Below the pieces are notes generated by a model. The model was not told where the DNA came from, ran no database searches, and saw only the letters and a program-made list of their open reading frames with translations. The position numbers and the translations under genes are program-made. A stretch of 64,000 nt of DNA, from NCBI RefSeq assembly GCF_900156065.1, contig NZ_FTNF01000001.1, positions 1-64,000 of the forward strand. Direction: 5' to 3'. The stretch comes from Micromonospora avicenniae (lineage in GTDB: Bacteria; Actinomycetota; Actinomycetes; Mycobacteriales; Micromonosporaceae). Positions 35,268-43,722 of the stretch are shown here, piece by piece. The first letter of the stretch is position 1, and each line of letters starts with the position of its first letter.

Positions 35268-35324
35268 TGATCATGAAGTTGTTGCGCCGACACGCCGATG
35301 CCACGAGCAATAACTTCATGATCA
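35268..35324. repeat. 57-bp palindromic repeat, copy B
   Basis: Arms TGATCATGAAGTTGTTGC and GCAATAACTTCATGATCA pair over 18 bp with one mismatch around a 21-base centre. It is the inverted counterpart of the element at 18464-18520 and lies between adnA and a LOG gene, flanked by C-rich low-complexity DNA. Confidence 0.8.
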
Positions 35325-35372
35325 ACGGGGGCCGGGCGGGGCGTCGGCGGAGGCCGGGAGGGGAGGTGGGAG

Positions 35373-35918
35373 TCAGGCCAGGTGGGACTCCAGGACGTCC
35401 AGGGCGGCGGGGACGGAGTCGACGACGGTGAGCAGGTCGAGACCGGCCGGCTTGAGGAAGTGCTGATCGGTGAGGTCGGCGAGCCACGCCAGCAGTGGCT
35501 GGTAGAAGTGGTCGGCGTCCACGAGCACCATCGGCTTGGCGTGCATGGTGAGGGTGGCGGTCGTCCAGACCTCGAAGAGCTCGTCCAACGTGCCGAGCCC
35601 ACCGGGCAGCGCCAGGAAAGCGTCCGACTTGTCGATCATCAGGGTCTTGCGGCTGGCCATCGAGTCCGTGACCAACAGCTCGTCCGATCGCAGGTCGGCG
35701 ACCTCCAGGTCGACCAGCGCCTGCGGTATTACCCCGACGGTCGGCCCGCCGGCCGCCCGCGCGCCGTCGGCGACCGCGCCCATCATCCCGACGCAGCCAC
35801 CACCGCTGACCAGGGTGTGCCCGCGCCGGGCGATCTCCGCGCCGGTGTCGGTGGCGAGGTCGAGCCAGCGCTGGTCGAGCGTTCGTGAGGAGGCGCAGAA
35901 GACACAGATGGCAGCCAC
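35373..35918 (-). CDS. LOG family protein (phosphoribohydrolase-like), short form
   Basis: 181 residues with the LOG signature LPGGLGTLDELFE and the phosphate loop SGGGCVGMMGA. LOG proteins cleave cytokinin riboside monophosphates or related nucleotides to free base and ribose phosphate; in actinobacteria they lie near dapE (compare Rv1205). GTG at 35918 starts 3 bases after the stop of a second LOG gene, so both are made from one transcript. Confidence 0.85.
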   Translation of the reverse strand: MAAICVFCASSRTLDQRWLDLATDTGAEIARRGHTLVSGGGCVGMMGAVADGARAAGGPTVGVIPQALVDLEVADLRSDELLVTDSMASRKTLMIDKSDAFLALPGGLGTLDELFEVWTTATLTMHAKPMVLVDADHFYQPLLAWLADLTDQHFLKPAGLDLLTVVDSVPAALDVLESHLA

Positions 35919-35921
35919 TGC

Positions 35922-36854
35922 TCAGCTCTCCCCCGCCCCGCGGGTCTCGTCGAGCCGGTCGGCGGCCGGCGCCGCGTCCCGCTGGTCAGCGGACACCGCC
36001 GCGTCGCGCTGGTCGGCGGCCGAGGCCGCGTCCAGCTGGTCGGCGGCGACGCGGGCCACCGCCTCCTCCCGGACCGCCTCCTGCTCGGCGGAGAGCGCCG
36101 CCTCGGCCTCCACGATGTGCCGGACCGCCGCGTCGACGGAGTCGGTGAGGCAGATCAGCTCCAGGTCGACCGGTCCGATCTTGCCGTCGGCCGCCATCGT
36201 GTCGCGGAGCCAGTCGATCAGTCCGCGCCAGTACTCCGTGCCCATCAGCACCACCGGGAACCGGGTGACCTTGCCGGTCTGCACCAGGGTGAGCGCCTCG
36301 AACAGCTCGTCCATGGTGCCGAACCCGCCGGGGAGCACGACGAACCCGTGGGCGTACTTGACGAACATGGTCTTGCGGGCGAAGAAGTAGCGGAAGTCGA
36401 TGGCGAGGTCGACCCAGTCGTTGATGCCCTGCTCGAAGGGGAGCTCGATGCCGAGCCCGACCGAGAGGCCACCGGCCCTGCTGGCGCCCCGGTTGGCGGC
36501 CTCCATCACGCCCGGGCCACCACCGGTGATCACCGCGTAGCCGGCGCGGGCGAGCGCCTCGCCCAGCTCCTCGGCCAGCCGGCACTCAGGGCTGTCCGGG
36601 CCGCTGCGGGCGGAGCCGAAGACGCTGACCGCCGGGGGAAGGTCGGCGAGGGTGTCGAAGCCCTCCACGAACTCCGAGAGGATGCGCAACGCCCGCCAGG
36701 CGTCCCTGGTCTTCCAGTCGCTCCGCCCCCGGGAATCGAGCAACCGCTGATCGGCGGTGCTACTCGGGATTGCCTGCCGTCGCAGGGTGACCGCGCCCCG
36801 GTGTCGTTCCCGCCCGGGTTGCCGGCCCGCCTCCCGGCCGTTGCTCTGACTCAT
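35922..36854 (-). CDS. LOG family Rossmann-fold protein, long form with C-terminal repeats
   Basis: 310 residues. Rossmann core with TGGGPGVMEAANRG and LPGGFGTMDELFE; an ~60-residue N-terminal extension and an Ala/Asp/Arg/Gln-rich C-terminus with repeated ADQRDAA words. The core is of the longer TIGR00730 class. ATG at 36854 has TACGGT 7 bases upstream and no ribosome site, so it may be leaderless; an upstream in-frame start is unlikely. It leads a two-gene operon with the shorter LOG. Confidence 0.82.
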   Translation of the reverse strand: MSQSNGREAGRQPGRERHRGAVTLRRQAIPSSTADQRLLDSRGRSDWKTRDAWRALRILSEFVEGFDTLADLPPAVSVFGSARSGPDSPECRLAEELGEALARAGYAVITGGGPGVMEAANRGASRAGGLSVGLGIELPFEQGINDWVDLAIDFRYFFARKTMFVKYAHGFVVLPGGFGTMDELFEALTLVQTGKVTRFPVVLMGTEYWRGLIDWLRDTMAADGKIGPVDLELICLTDSVDAAVRHIVEAEAALSAEQEAVREEAVARVAADQLDAASAADQRDAAVSADQRDAAPAADRLDETRGAGES

Positions 36855-36861
36855 GCAAGCA

Positions 36862-36867
36862 ACCGTA
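36862..36867 (-). promoter_or_regulatory. Leaderless -10 box of LOG operon
   Basis: TACGGT on the minus strand, 7 bases before ATG 36854. Confidence 0.5.
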
Positions 36868-37009
36868 GTGGAGCGGCTTCGGCCGGGTGCGCGGGGCGAG
36901 AACGCTGAGAAATAGTCCGCGATCTTGGGCAACTAAAACCGTCGCCCGTACGTCTTACTATTCACATACCGGGTATGCCCCGGCGCGCGCCTTCGGGGGA
37001 GGAGCCAGC

Positions 37010-37180
37010 GTGATCAGCAACAGCGAGATGATCCGGATCCGTCGTCAGATGCAGCGGCGGATCCGCGACGTGGTGGCCGAGCGCCGCCGCGCCCGCCAGA
37101 TGGAGCCGGCCGGCGGCGAGCCGACCGGCGACGCCGACGTCCGGCAGACCACCGACCCGTCCCTCACCGCCCAACTCTGA
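37010..37180 (+). CDS. Small basic protein of unknown function
   Basis: 56 residues: MISNSEMIRIRRQMQRRIRD then an Arg-rich helix and an acidic/Thr tail. GTG at 37010 has a strong GGGGGAGGAG site about 7 bases upstream. An inverted repeat CATACC-G-GGTATG (36965-36977) and a TACTAT lie upstream and could be operator and -10 box. No known domain. Confidence 0.65.
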   Translation: MISNSEMIRIRRQMQRRIRDVVAERRRARQMEPAGGEPTGDADVRQTTDPSLTAQL

Positions 37181-37202
37181 CCACCCGCCCAGGCCGGAAC
37201 CG

Positions 37203-37240
37203 ATCAGGAGGCTCGCGCCATCGACCGCGAGCCTCCTGAT
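37203..37240. terminator. Bidirectional terminator
   Basis: 15-bp perfect stem ATCAGGAGGCTCGCG / CGCGAGCCTCCTGAT with an 8-base loop, between convergent genes ending at 37180 and 37254. Confidence 0.88.
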
Positions 37241-37253
37241 CCCGTGTACGGGC

Positions 37254-38327
37254 TCAGACCGAGGCGAGCCAGCGGTGCAGGGTGGCCGCTCCGTCGCGGA
37301 TCTTGCTGATCTCGACGTGCTCGTCCTTGTGATGGGCCAGGTTCGGGTCGCCGGGGCCGAAGTTCAACGCCGGAATGCCCAGCGCCGCGAAGCGGGCCAC
37401 GTCCGTCCAGCCCAGCTTGCCGATCGGTGCCGCGCCGACCGCCGCCAGGAACTCCCGCGCCGGGGGCGCCTCCAGCCCGGGCAGGGCGCCGGCCGCCGCG
37501 TCGGTCACCGCCAGGTCGAAGCCGGCGAAGACCTCCCGCAGGTGCGCCTCGGCGGCCGCCGGGTCACGGTCCGGGGCGTACCGATAGTTGATCTCGATCT
37601 CGCAGCGGTCGGGAATGACGTTGCCGGCCACCCCGCCGGTGATGCCTACCGCGTTGAGCCCTTCGCGGTAGTCGCAGCCGTCGATGGTCACCCGTCGCGC
37701 CTCGTACGTCGTGAGGCGGCGCAACACCTCACCGGCAGCGTGGATGGCGTTCACGCCGTGCCAGGACCGGGCCGCGTGCGCCCGCTCGCCGTGCGTGGTG
37801 ACGATCGCCCGCATGGTCCCCTGGCAGCCGGCCTCGACGATGCCGTACGTCGGCTCCAGCAGCACCGCGAAGTCCGCCTGGAGCCATTCGGGGTGCGCCT
37901 CGCCGACCAGGCGCAGGCCGTTGTACTGCGACTCGATCTCCTCCGCCTCGTAGAAGAAGTACGTGACGTCGTAGCGCGGGTCGGGCAGGGTCACCGCCAG
38001 GTGCAGGGCGTACGCCACACCCGACTTCATGTCCGAGGTGCCGCAGCCGTACATCAGATCGCCACGCATGGTGGAGGGGAAGTTGTTGTTCAGCGGCACC
38101 GTGTCCAGGTGCCCGGCCAGCACCACCCGCTGGGCACGGTTCAGCTCGGTCCGCGCCATCACCGTGTTGCCGTACCGGTAAGTGGTCAGGTGCGGCACAC
38201 CCCGGAGCACCTCCTCGACGCAGTCCGCGATCGCCTTCTCGTTGAGGGAGACGGACTCGATGTCGACGAGGGCGCGGGTCAGCGCCACCGGATCGGCGAG
38301 GACCTCGGGGGTCAACGGGTTCTCCAT
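37254..38327 (-). CDS. dapE: Succinyl-diaminopimelate desuccinylase
   Basis: 357 residues, M20 family. Metal sites appear as AGHLDTVP (about 82-89), CGTSDMKSG and EAEEIES; the product is L,L-DAP for lysine and peptidoglycan. The ATG at 38327 has TACCGT 7 bases before it and no ribosome site, so the mRNA is probably leaderless; upstream in-frame sequence is rejected. It diverges from dapD, the enzyme one step earlier apart from the transaminase, with 79 bases between starts. Confidence 0.92.
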   Translation of the reverse strand: MENPLTPEVLADPVALTRALVDIESVSLNEKAIADCVEEVLRGVPHLTTYRYGNTVMARTELNRAQRVVLAGHLDTVPLNNNFPSTMRGDLMYGCGTSDMKSGVAYALHLAVTLPDPRYDVTYFFYEAEEIESQYNGLRLVGEAHPEWLQADFAVLLEPTYGIVEAGCQGTMRAIVTTHGERAHAARSWHGVNAIHAAGEVLRRLTTYEARRVTIDGCDYREGLNAVGITGGVAGNVIPDRCEIEINYRYAPDRDPAAAEAHLREVFAGFDLAVTDAAAGALPGLEAPPAREFLAAVGAAPIGKLGWTDVARFAALGIPALNFGPGDPNLAHHKDEHVEISKIRDGAATLHRWLASV

Positions 38328-38334
38328 GGTTCGC

Positions 38335-38340
38335 ACGGTA
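38335..38340 (-). promoter_or_regulatory. Leaderless -10 box of dapE
   Basis: TACCGT on the minus strand, 7 bases before ATG 38327. Confidence 0.55.
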
Positions 38341-38406
38341 CCGTCAGAGCCGGTGGGGGTGCCGAGCGAGCTTGCGTCCCCGCGACCGCGAACGAGAGGT
38401 GAATCA

Positions 38407-39366
38407 GTGACGTCCGCGCAATCCGCCTGGGGCATCGGCCTGGCCACGGTCACCGCCGACGAGCAGGTGCTCGACACCTGGTACCCGACCGGCAAGCTGG
38501 GGCTCGGCGAGCTTCCGCTGGTGGCCGGCGAGGAGAAGGCGGACGTGCTCGACCTGCCGCCGTCGTCGGTCGGCGAGCGGACCCTGCCCGGCCTGCGTAC
38601 CGTCCAGGTGATCACCGTCATCGGCTCGCTGGACGATCCGATCAAGGACGCGCCGGACGCGTACCTCCGGTTGCACCTGCTCTCCCACCGCCTGGTGCGG
38701 CCGAACGGACTCAACCTCGACGGCATCTTCGGCAAGTTGGCGAACGTGGCCTGGACCTCGGCCGGGCCGTGCCCGCCGGAGCGGGTCGACGAACTGCGGG
38801 TGATCGAGCGGGCCGCCGGCCGTTACCTGGCCGTGTACGGGGTGGACAAGTTCCCCCGGATGACCGACTACGTGGTGCCCTCCGGAGTGCGGATCGCCGA
38901 CGCCGACCGGGTCCGCCTCGGCGCGCACCTGGCCTCCGGCACCACCGTGATGCACGAGGGCTTCGTGAACTTCAACGCCGGCACGCTCGGCACCTCGATG
39001 GTCGAGGGACGGATCGTGCAGGGTGTGGCGGTCGGCGACGGCTCCGACATCGGTGGCGGCGCCTCGATCATGGGCACTCTCTCCGGTGGCGGCACCGAGA
39101 AGATCCGCATCGGTGAGCGGAGCCTGATCGGGGCGAACGCCGGCGTCGGCATCTCCCTCGGCGACGACTGCGTGGTCGAGGCCGGCTGCTACATCACCGC
39201 CGCCTCGAAGATCACCCTGCCGGACGGCCGGGTGGTCAAGGCCCGTGACCTCTCCGGCGTGGACGGCCTGCTCTTCTGGCGCAACTCGGTCACCGGCGCG
39301 CTGGAGGCCAAGCCGCGCACCGGCCGGGGTATCGAGCTGAACGCCGCGCTGCACGCCAACGACTGA
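38407..39366 (+). CDS. dapD: Tetrahydrodipicolinate N-succinyltransferase
   Basis: 319 residues. Left-handed beta-helix hexapeptide repeats run from about 165 (GAHLASGTTVMHEGFVNFNA, SDIGGGASIMG, ERSLIGANAGVG), and the sequence is of the actinobacterial DapD type (compare Rv1201c). It transfers succinyl from CoA in the DAP pathway. GTG at 38407 has GAGAGG upstream. The first bases before it (GCGACCGCGAACGAG) resemble the junction repeat seen elsewhere in the window. Confidence 0.92.
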   Translation: MTSAQSAWGIGLATVTADEQVLDTWYPTGKLGLGELPLVAGEEKADVLDLPPSSVGERTLPGLRTVQVITVIGSLDDPIKDAPDAYLRLHLLSHRLVRPNGLNLDGIFGKLANVAWTSAGPCPPERVDELRVIERAAGRYLAVYGVDKFPRMTDYVVPSGVRIADADRVRLGAHLASGTTVMHEGFVNFNAGTLGTSMVEGRIVQGVAVGDGSDIGGGASIMGTLSGGGTEKIRIGERSLIGANAGVGISLGDDCVVEAGCYITAASKITLPDGRVVKARDLSGVDGLLFWRNSVTGALEAKPRTGRGIELNAALHAND

Positions 39367-39374
39367 CGCGGTGA

Positions 39375-39412
39375 CTCCTCCGGGCCCGCGGTCGCCCGCC
39401 GGCCCGGAGGAG
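39375..39412 (+). terminator. Terminator after dapD
   Basis: 12-bp perfect stem CTCCTCCGGGCC / GGCCCGGAGGAG, 14-base loop, 8 bases after the dapD stop. Confidence 0.8.
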
Positions 39413-39629
39413 CCCACCCCTCACCTCAAGCGGTACGCCTGGATGATGTGCTGGGTCAGAGCTGCTCCGGTCAACTTCCGTGTTCGGTGCAACGGATCCT
39501 CCCTGCTGGGGCGTCGCACCAGATGGAGACATCGACGCCGACCAGCGTTGTATACCCCGTATGCAGCAAAGAGTCAGGAATTTGACTGACTTACCGGCAG
39601 TAGGTGTGAAAGATCGGGATGATCTGCCG

Positions 39630-40187
39630 GTGACCTCCATGAAGCGGCGCATGCTCGCCGGCGAGCTGTACCAGGCCGGCGACCCGGAGATCGCCGCCGA
39701 CCTGGCCCGCGCCGCGCGGCTTATGGAACGCTTCAACACCAGCCCGGCCGACGACCCCCGGACCCGGCTCGCGGCCCTGCGGGACCTGCTCGGCGCGGTG
39801 GGCGACGACACCTGGATCCGGCCACCGTTCTACTGCGACTACGGCTCACGGATCCGGATCGGGCCGCGCTGCTTCGTCAACTTCAACGCGGTCTTCCTCG
39901 ACGTCGCGCCGATCTCCATCGGCGCCGACGTCCAGATCGGACCGAACGTCCAACTGCTCACCCCGACACACCCCGTCGAGCCGGAGCCACGCCGGGCGAA
40001 GTGGGAGTCGGCCACGCCGATCACACTCGGCGACAACGTCTGGCTCGGCGGGGGCGTCATCGTGCTCGCCGGGGTGAACGTCGGGGCGAACACGGTAGTC
40101 GGCGCCGGTGCCGTGGTGACCCGCGACCTACCACCGAACGTCGTCGCGCTCGGCAACCCCGCTCGCCCCGTACGCCCCGTCGAATGA
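39630..40187 (+). CDS. Sugar O-acetyltransferase (maltose/galactoside acetyltransferase type)
   Basis: 185 residues, beginning MTSMKRRMLAGELYQAGDPE, the conserved head of Maa/LacA-type enzymes, and carrying hexapeptide repeats (ISIGADVQIGPNVQLLTPTHP, NVWLGGGVIVLAGVNVGANTVVGAG) with the catalytic His in TPTHP. It acetylates sugars from acetyl-CoA. GTG at 39630 chosen by family length; GTG at 39606 and ATG at 39639 are possible. The ~260 bases upstream to dapD are AT-richer from 39540 on (GTATACCCCGTATG) and may hold the promoter. Confidence 0.82.
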   Translation: MTSMKRRMLAGELYQAGDPEIAADLARAARLMERFNTSPADDPRTRLAALRDLLGAVGDDTWIRPPFYCDYGSRIRIGPRCFVNFNAVFLDVAPISIGADVQIGPNVQLLTPTHPVEPEPRRAKWESATPITLGDNVWLGGGVIVLAGVNVGANTVVGAGAVVTRDLPPNVVALGNPARPVRPVE

Positions 40188-40209
40188 CCCGATCAGCCCT
40201 GGGGTGCGG

Positions 40210-40857
40210 TCACCCCGGAGGCGCCTCGGTCAACCGAACCACCAGGTCCGCCCGGTCGGCGGTGCCGGTCACCAGCGCCGCGTTCCGCTCGTCACTGCCC
40301 ATCGCCCACGCCCGCGCCTCCGCCTCGGACCGTCCGTACGCGACGTGCCGGGCGGTGAGCCGGCGCAGCCGCAGCCCGGCGTCCAGGTCGAGGAACCAGG
40401 CCTCATGCAGCAGAGAACGCACCTCGTCCCAGGGGCTCTGCCGCAGCAACAGGTAGTTGCCCTCGGTCACCACCAGGCGCACCGCCGGCGGCACCTCGAT
40501 GGCTCCGGCGATCGGCTCCTCCAGGTCACGGCGGAACGCGGGCGCGTAGACGGAGGTCGGTTCGAGCCGGTGCAGCCGACGCAGCAGGGAGACGTACCCG
40601 TTGGCGTCGAAGGTGTCGGCCGCGCCCTTGCGGTCGGCACGGCCGAGCCGCACCAGTTCCGACTGGGCGAGGTGGAAACCGTCCATCGGCACCAGCCGGG
40701 CAGCCGGCCCGACCCCGGCGACGATCCGTTCGGCGAGGGTGGACTTGCCCGCCCCCGGGGCGCCCGCGATGCCGAGCAGCTGGCGGGGACCGTCCTCGGC
40801 CAGCGAGCGCGCCCGCTCGATCAACTCCTCGACCGGGAGCACGCGTGCCTGCGCCAT
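40210..40857 (-). CDS. P-loop nucleoside/sugar kinase-like protein
   Basis: 215 residues: Walker A GAPGAGKSTL (about 31-40), DGFHLAQ (substrate Asp region), and TEGNYLLL. This pattern is that of the uridine kinase/pantothenate kinase/fructoside kinase-like family; the exact substrate is unknown. The ATG overlaps the stop of the upstream SIMPL gene by one base, so both are coupled. Confidence 0.8.
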   Translation of the reverse strand: MAQARVLPVEELIERARSLAEDGPRQLLGIAGAPGAGKSTLAERIVAGVGPAARLVPMDGFHLAQSELVRLGRADRKGAADTFDANGYVSLLRRLHRLEPTSVYAPAFRRDLEEPIAGAIEVPPAVRLVVTEGNYLLLRQSPWDEVRSLLHEAWFLDLDAGLRLRRLTARHVAYGRSEAEARAWAMGSDERNAALVTGTADRADLVVRLTEAPPG

Positions 40858-41498
40858 CAGCTCAGGACCGCCTCGGTGATCGCGAACCGCGCCTGCACGG
40901 CGGCCTGCACGCTCTGCGGCTGCGGATCGAGGTCGAGCTCCGGCCGCCCGCCCGCCTCGGCGCCGCCGGCGTACGCCATCCGGGCCATCATCGGCCGCTC
41001 GACGCCGGTGTCCGCGAGCTCGATCAGCGCGGTGACGCGTGCACCCAGCGCCTCGGCGTACTCCCGGCCCCGGGCCAGCGCGTCGGCGATCGCGGCGCGC
41101 CGCACCTGCCGGTACGCCGGGCTGTCCGGGCGCAGCGACCACCAGGGCCCGGCGACCTCCACCTGATCCTGCTCGGCAAGGCGGAGCATGAGCTCACCGA
41201 GGGCGGTGAAGTCGCTGACCGTGACGGTGGTGGTGACCGCGCCGTGCCAGGCGACCACCCGCTCGGTGGTGCGCCGGGTCTCCGGGCGCACCCGCAGGTC
41301 ACCGGTGTCCCTGCGGTCGATCGCCGTGTCCTCGCCGTCCAGCAGCACCCGGACGGCGGCGGCCCGCTCGGCCAGCCTGGTCAGGGTGGTCTCACGATCC
41401 CGGTCGCGGGCCGTCACGGTGACCGTGAAGGCGGCCAGCTCCGGCGCCACCTCCCGGTACGCCTCCCCGCGTACCGTCACCACCGGCCCGTCCACCAT
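40857..41498 (-). CDS. SIMPL-domain (DUF541) protein
   Basis: 213 residues; N-terminal TVRGEAYREVAPELAAFTV and C-terminal LGARVTALIELADTG are typical of SIMPL/DUF541 proteins, often of unknown role (periplasmic in other bacteria). No signal peptide is present, so it is probably cytoplasmic here. Its stop overlaps the kinase start. Confidence 0.78.
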   Translation of the reverse strand: MVDGPVVTVRGEAYREVAPELAAFTVTVTARDRDRETTLTRLAERAAAVRVLLDGEDTAIDRRDTGDLRVRPETRRTTERVVAWHGAVTTTVTVSDFTALGELMLRLAEQDQVEVAGPWWSLRPDSPAYRQVRRAAIADALARGREYAEALGARVTALIELADTGVERPMMARMAYAGGAEAGGRPELDLDPQPQSVQAAVQARFAITEAVLS

Positions 41499-41553
41499 GC
41501 CCTCACCCTAGTCGTGGCCGCGTCCGAGCGTCGGGTCAGTGCTCAGCCCACGC

Positions 41554-42564
41554 TCACGCCGGCGGCCGGCGCCCGAGGTACGTCACCACGTCCGCACCGG
41601 TCTCGCAGCCGGTCAGGTAACCGCCGGCGGAACCCAGCTCCAGCAGGTACGCCAGCTCGGTGGCGTGGTCCCCGCCGGCCGGGAACTCACTCCGGCACTC
41701 GTCCAGCGTCCGGGCGAACAGCGCGTGGCGCAGCTCCTGTGCCTGCCGGTAGCGCTCGACCAGCGCGTCCTGGTCGTCCCGGCGGATCGCGTCGACCAGC
41801 CCGTCGAGCACCGCGCGGACCTGGTCCAGCTGGCGGAGCACCTGGTCCCGGTTCTGGAAGAGCATGTCCGCGATGCGCTCCGCGGGCGTACCCACCACCC
41901 GGGTGCCGTCCCGGAAACTCCCGGCGGCCAGGCCGAGCACGGCGTCCCGGACGTCCACGTCGGCCGCCGCTGCGGCGAGGCTGCCCGCCAGCAGGTGGGG
42001 GACGTGGGACGAGAGGGCGACCACCGAGTCGTGCACCGTCGGCGCCATCGGCACCACGCGGGCCGAGAACACCGTGACGAGGAGGCCGGTCAGCAGCCGG
42101 AAGGGCCCGATCCCCTCGGGTGCCGGGCAGAGGACCCAGGCCGCACCGTCGAACAGTTCGGGCGCGGCCGCCGTCAGCCCGGAGCGCTCGGTGCCCGCCA
42201 TGGGATGGCCGGGCACGAACCGGCCGGCCAGACCGTGCTCGACGGCGAAGCGGGCCACCGCACCCTTGGTACTGCCGACATCGGTGATCACACAGTGGTC
42301 ACCGGTCCGCCGAGCCACGGTGAGCAGGGTCTCCGGCAGGCTCGAGAGCGGCCCGGCGAGGAACACGACGTCCCGGTCCCGGACCGCGTCCGCCAACTCG
42401 TCGGGGAAACGAACGCCCTGGTCGCGGCCCAGCGCACGGGTCGCCGGATCCGGGTCCCAACCGGTGACGTCCGGGTACGTCTCCCGCAGCCGGAGCAGGA
42501 TGGAACCGCCGATGAGGCCGGTGCCCACCACCGCGATCCTCGGCCCGACTGATCTGTCCACCAT
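41554..42564 (-). CDS. tyrA: Prephenate dehydrogenase
   Basis: 336 residues. NAD-binding VVGTGLIGGSIL at the N-terminus, DVGSTKGAV, and HPMAGTERSG with the catalytic His. It makes 4-hydroxyphenylpyruvate for tyrosine. No ACT domain follows the helical dimerisation part. Start ATG 42564, with GAGGG upstream; the neighbouring GTG codons at 42567 and 42561 are alternatives. It follows dapC after 48 bases in the fdxA-dapC-tyrA run. Confidence 0.9.
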   Translation of the reverse strand: MVDRSVGPRIAVVGTGLIGGSILLRLRETYPDVTGWDPDPATRALGRDQGVRFPDELADAVRDRDVVFLAGPLSSLPETLLTVARRTGDHCVITDVGSTKGAVARFAVEHGLAGRFVPGHPMAGTERSGLTAAAPELFDGAAWVLCPAPEGIGPFRLLTGLLVTVFSARVVPMAPTVHDSVVALSSHVPHLLAGSLAAAAADVDVRDAVLGLAAGSFRDGTRVVGTPAERIADMLFQNRDQVLRQLDQVRAVLDGLVDAIRRDDQDALVERYRQAQELRHALFARTLDECRSEFPAGGDHATELAYLLELGSAGGYLTGCETGADVVTYLGRRPPA

Positions 42565-42612
42565 CACGTCCCTCGGCGTTCCGGCCGTGCCGCCACGGAC
42601 GGCGGCACGACC

Positions 42613-43722
42613 TCAGCGCTCGGCGAGCCGGCCGGCCACCGCTGCGACGCGCTCGTCGGACTCGGTCAGCGCGATCCGGACGTGCTGCTCACCGGCCGGG
42701 CCGTAGAAGGCGCCCGGAGCGACGAGAATGCCCCGGCGGGCCAGCCAGTCGACGGTCTCCCAGCAGTCCTCACCGCGGGTCGCCCAGAGGTAGAGGCCCG
42801 CCTCCGAGTGCTCGATGGTGAAGCCCGCCGCGTCGAACGCCTGGCGCAGCGTCTCGCGCCGCGCCCGGTAGCGCTCCCGCTGCTCCTCGGCGTGCTGCTC
42901 GTCCTGCAGGGCCGCCACCATCGCCGCCTGCACGGGTGCGGGCACGATCATGCCGGCGTGCTTGCGCACCGCGAGCAGCTCGGCCACCAGCGCCGGATCC
43001 CCGGCCACGAAACCGGCCCGGTAGCCGGCCAGGTTCGAGCGCTTGGAGAGCGAGTGCACCGCCAGCACGCCGTCGTACGAGCCGCCACAGACCTCGGGCG
43101 ACAGCACCGAGACCGGCTCGGCCGACCAGCCCAGCGGCAGGTAGCACTCGTCACTGGCGACGACCGCGCCCCGCTCACGTGCCCAGTCGACCACCTTGCG
43201 CAGGTGGCGGGCGGGCAGCACCTTGCCGGTCGGGTTTCCCGGGGAGTTGACCCAGACCAGCCGGACCCGCGAGTTCGGGCCGACCGACGTCAGCGAGTCG
43301 CTGCGTACCGCCGTGGCGCCAGCGAGCCGGACACCCACCTCGTACGTCGGGTAGCTCACCGACGGCACCACGACCACGTCACCGGGCCCGATCCCGAGCA
43401 GGGTCGGCAGCCAGGCGACGAGCTCCTTGGAGCCGATGCTCGGCAGCACGCCCAGACCGTCCACCCCGGCGCCGCAGGCGCGGGCCACCCAGGCGCTGAT
43501 CGCCGCCCGCAGTGCGGGGGTGCCGGCGGTCAGCGGGTAGCCGGGGGCGTCGGACGCGTCAGCCAGCGCCTGCCGGATCACCTGGGGCACCGGGTCGACA
43601 GGCGTGCCGACGGAGAGGTTGATCAGACCGTCGGGGTGCGCTGCGGCCACGGTGGCCGACGCGTCCAGGGTGTCCCAGGGGAACTCCGGCAGGCGCGCCG
43701 AGACCGGCGCGGGGCGGTTCAG
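42613..43722 (-). CDS. dapC: Succinyl-DAP aminotransferase (DapC type)
   Basis: 369 residues, PLP class I/II fold. Motifs: LSVGTPVDPVP, NSPGNPTGKVLP, SDECYLPLGW, and the PLP Lys in HSLSKRSNLAGYR. It is of the actinobacterial fdx-linked DapC type. No ATG, GTG or TTG exists near the expected N-terminus (RPAPVSARLPEFPWD); a CTG at 43722, overlapping the fdxA stop and preceded by GAGGGA, is the best start. The next GTG would remove about 22 conserved residues. Confidence 0.86.
   Translation of the reverse strand: MNRPAPVSARLPEFPWDTLDASATVAAAHPDGLINLSVGTPVDPVPQVIRQALADASDAPGYPLTAGTPALRAAISAWVARACGAGVDGLGVLPSIGSKELVAWLPTLLGIGPGDVVVVPSVSYPTYEVGVRLAGATAVRSDSLTSVGPNSRVRLVWVNSPGNPTGKVLPARHLRKVVDWARERGAVVASDECYLPLGWSAEPVSVLSPEVCGGSYDGVLAVHSLSKRSNLAGYRAGFVAGDPALVAELLAVRKHAGMIVPAPVQAAMVAALQDEQHAEEQRERYRARRETLRQAFDAAGFTIEHSEAGLYLWATRGEDCWETVDWLARRGILVAPGAFYGPAGEQHVRIALTESDERVAAVAGRLAER

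Noticed and set aside
35200..35487. Longer N-terminus for adnA
   Set aside because: The extension runs through the 57-bp palindromic repeat and C-rich DNA and into the neighbouring LOG gene; ATG 35199 is preferred.
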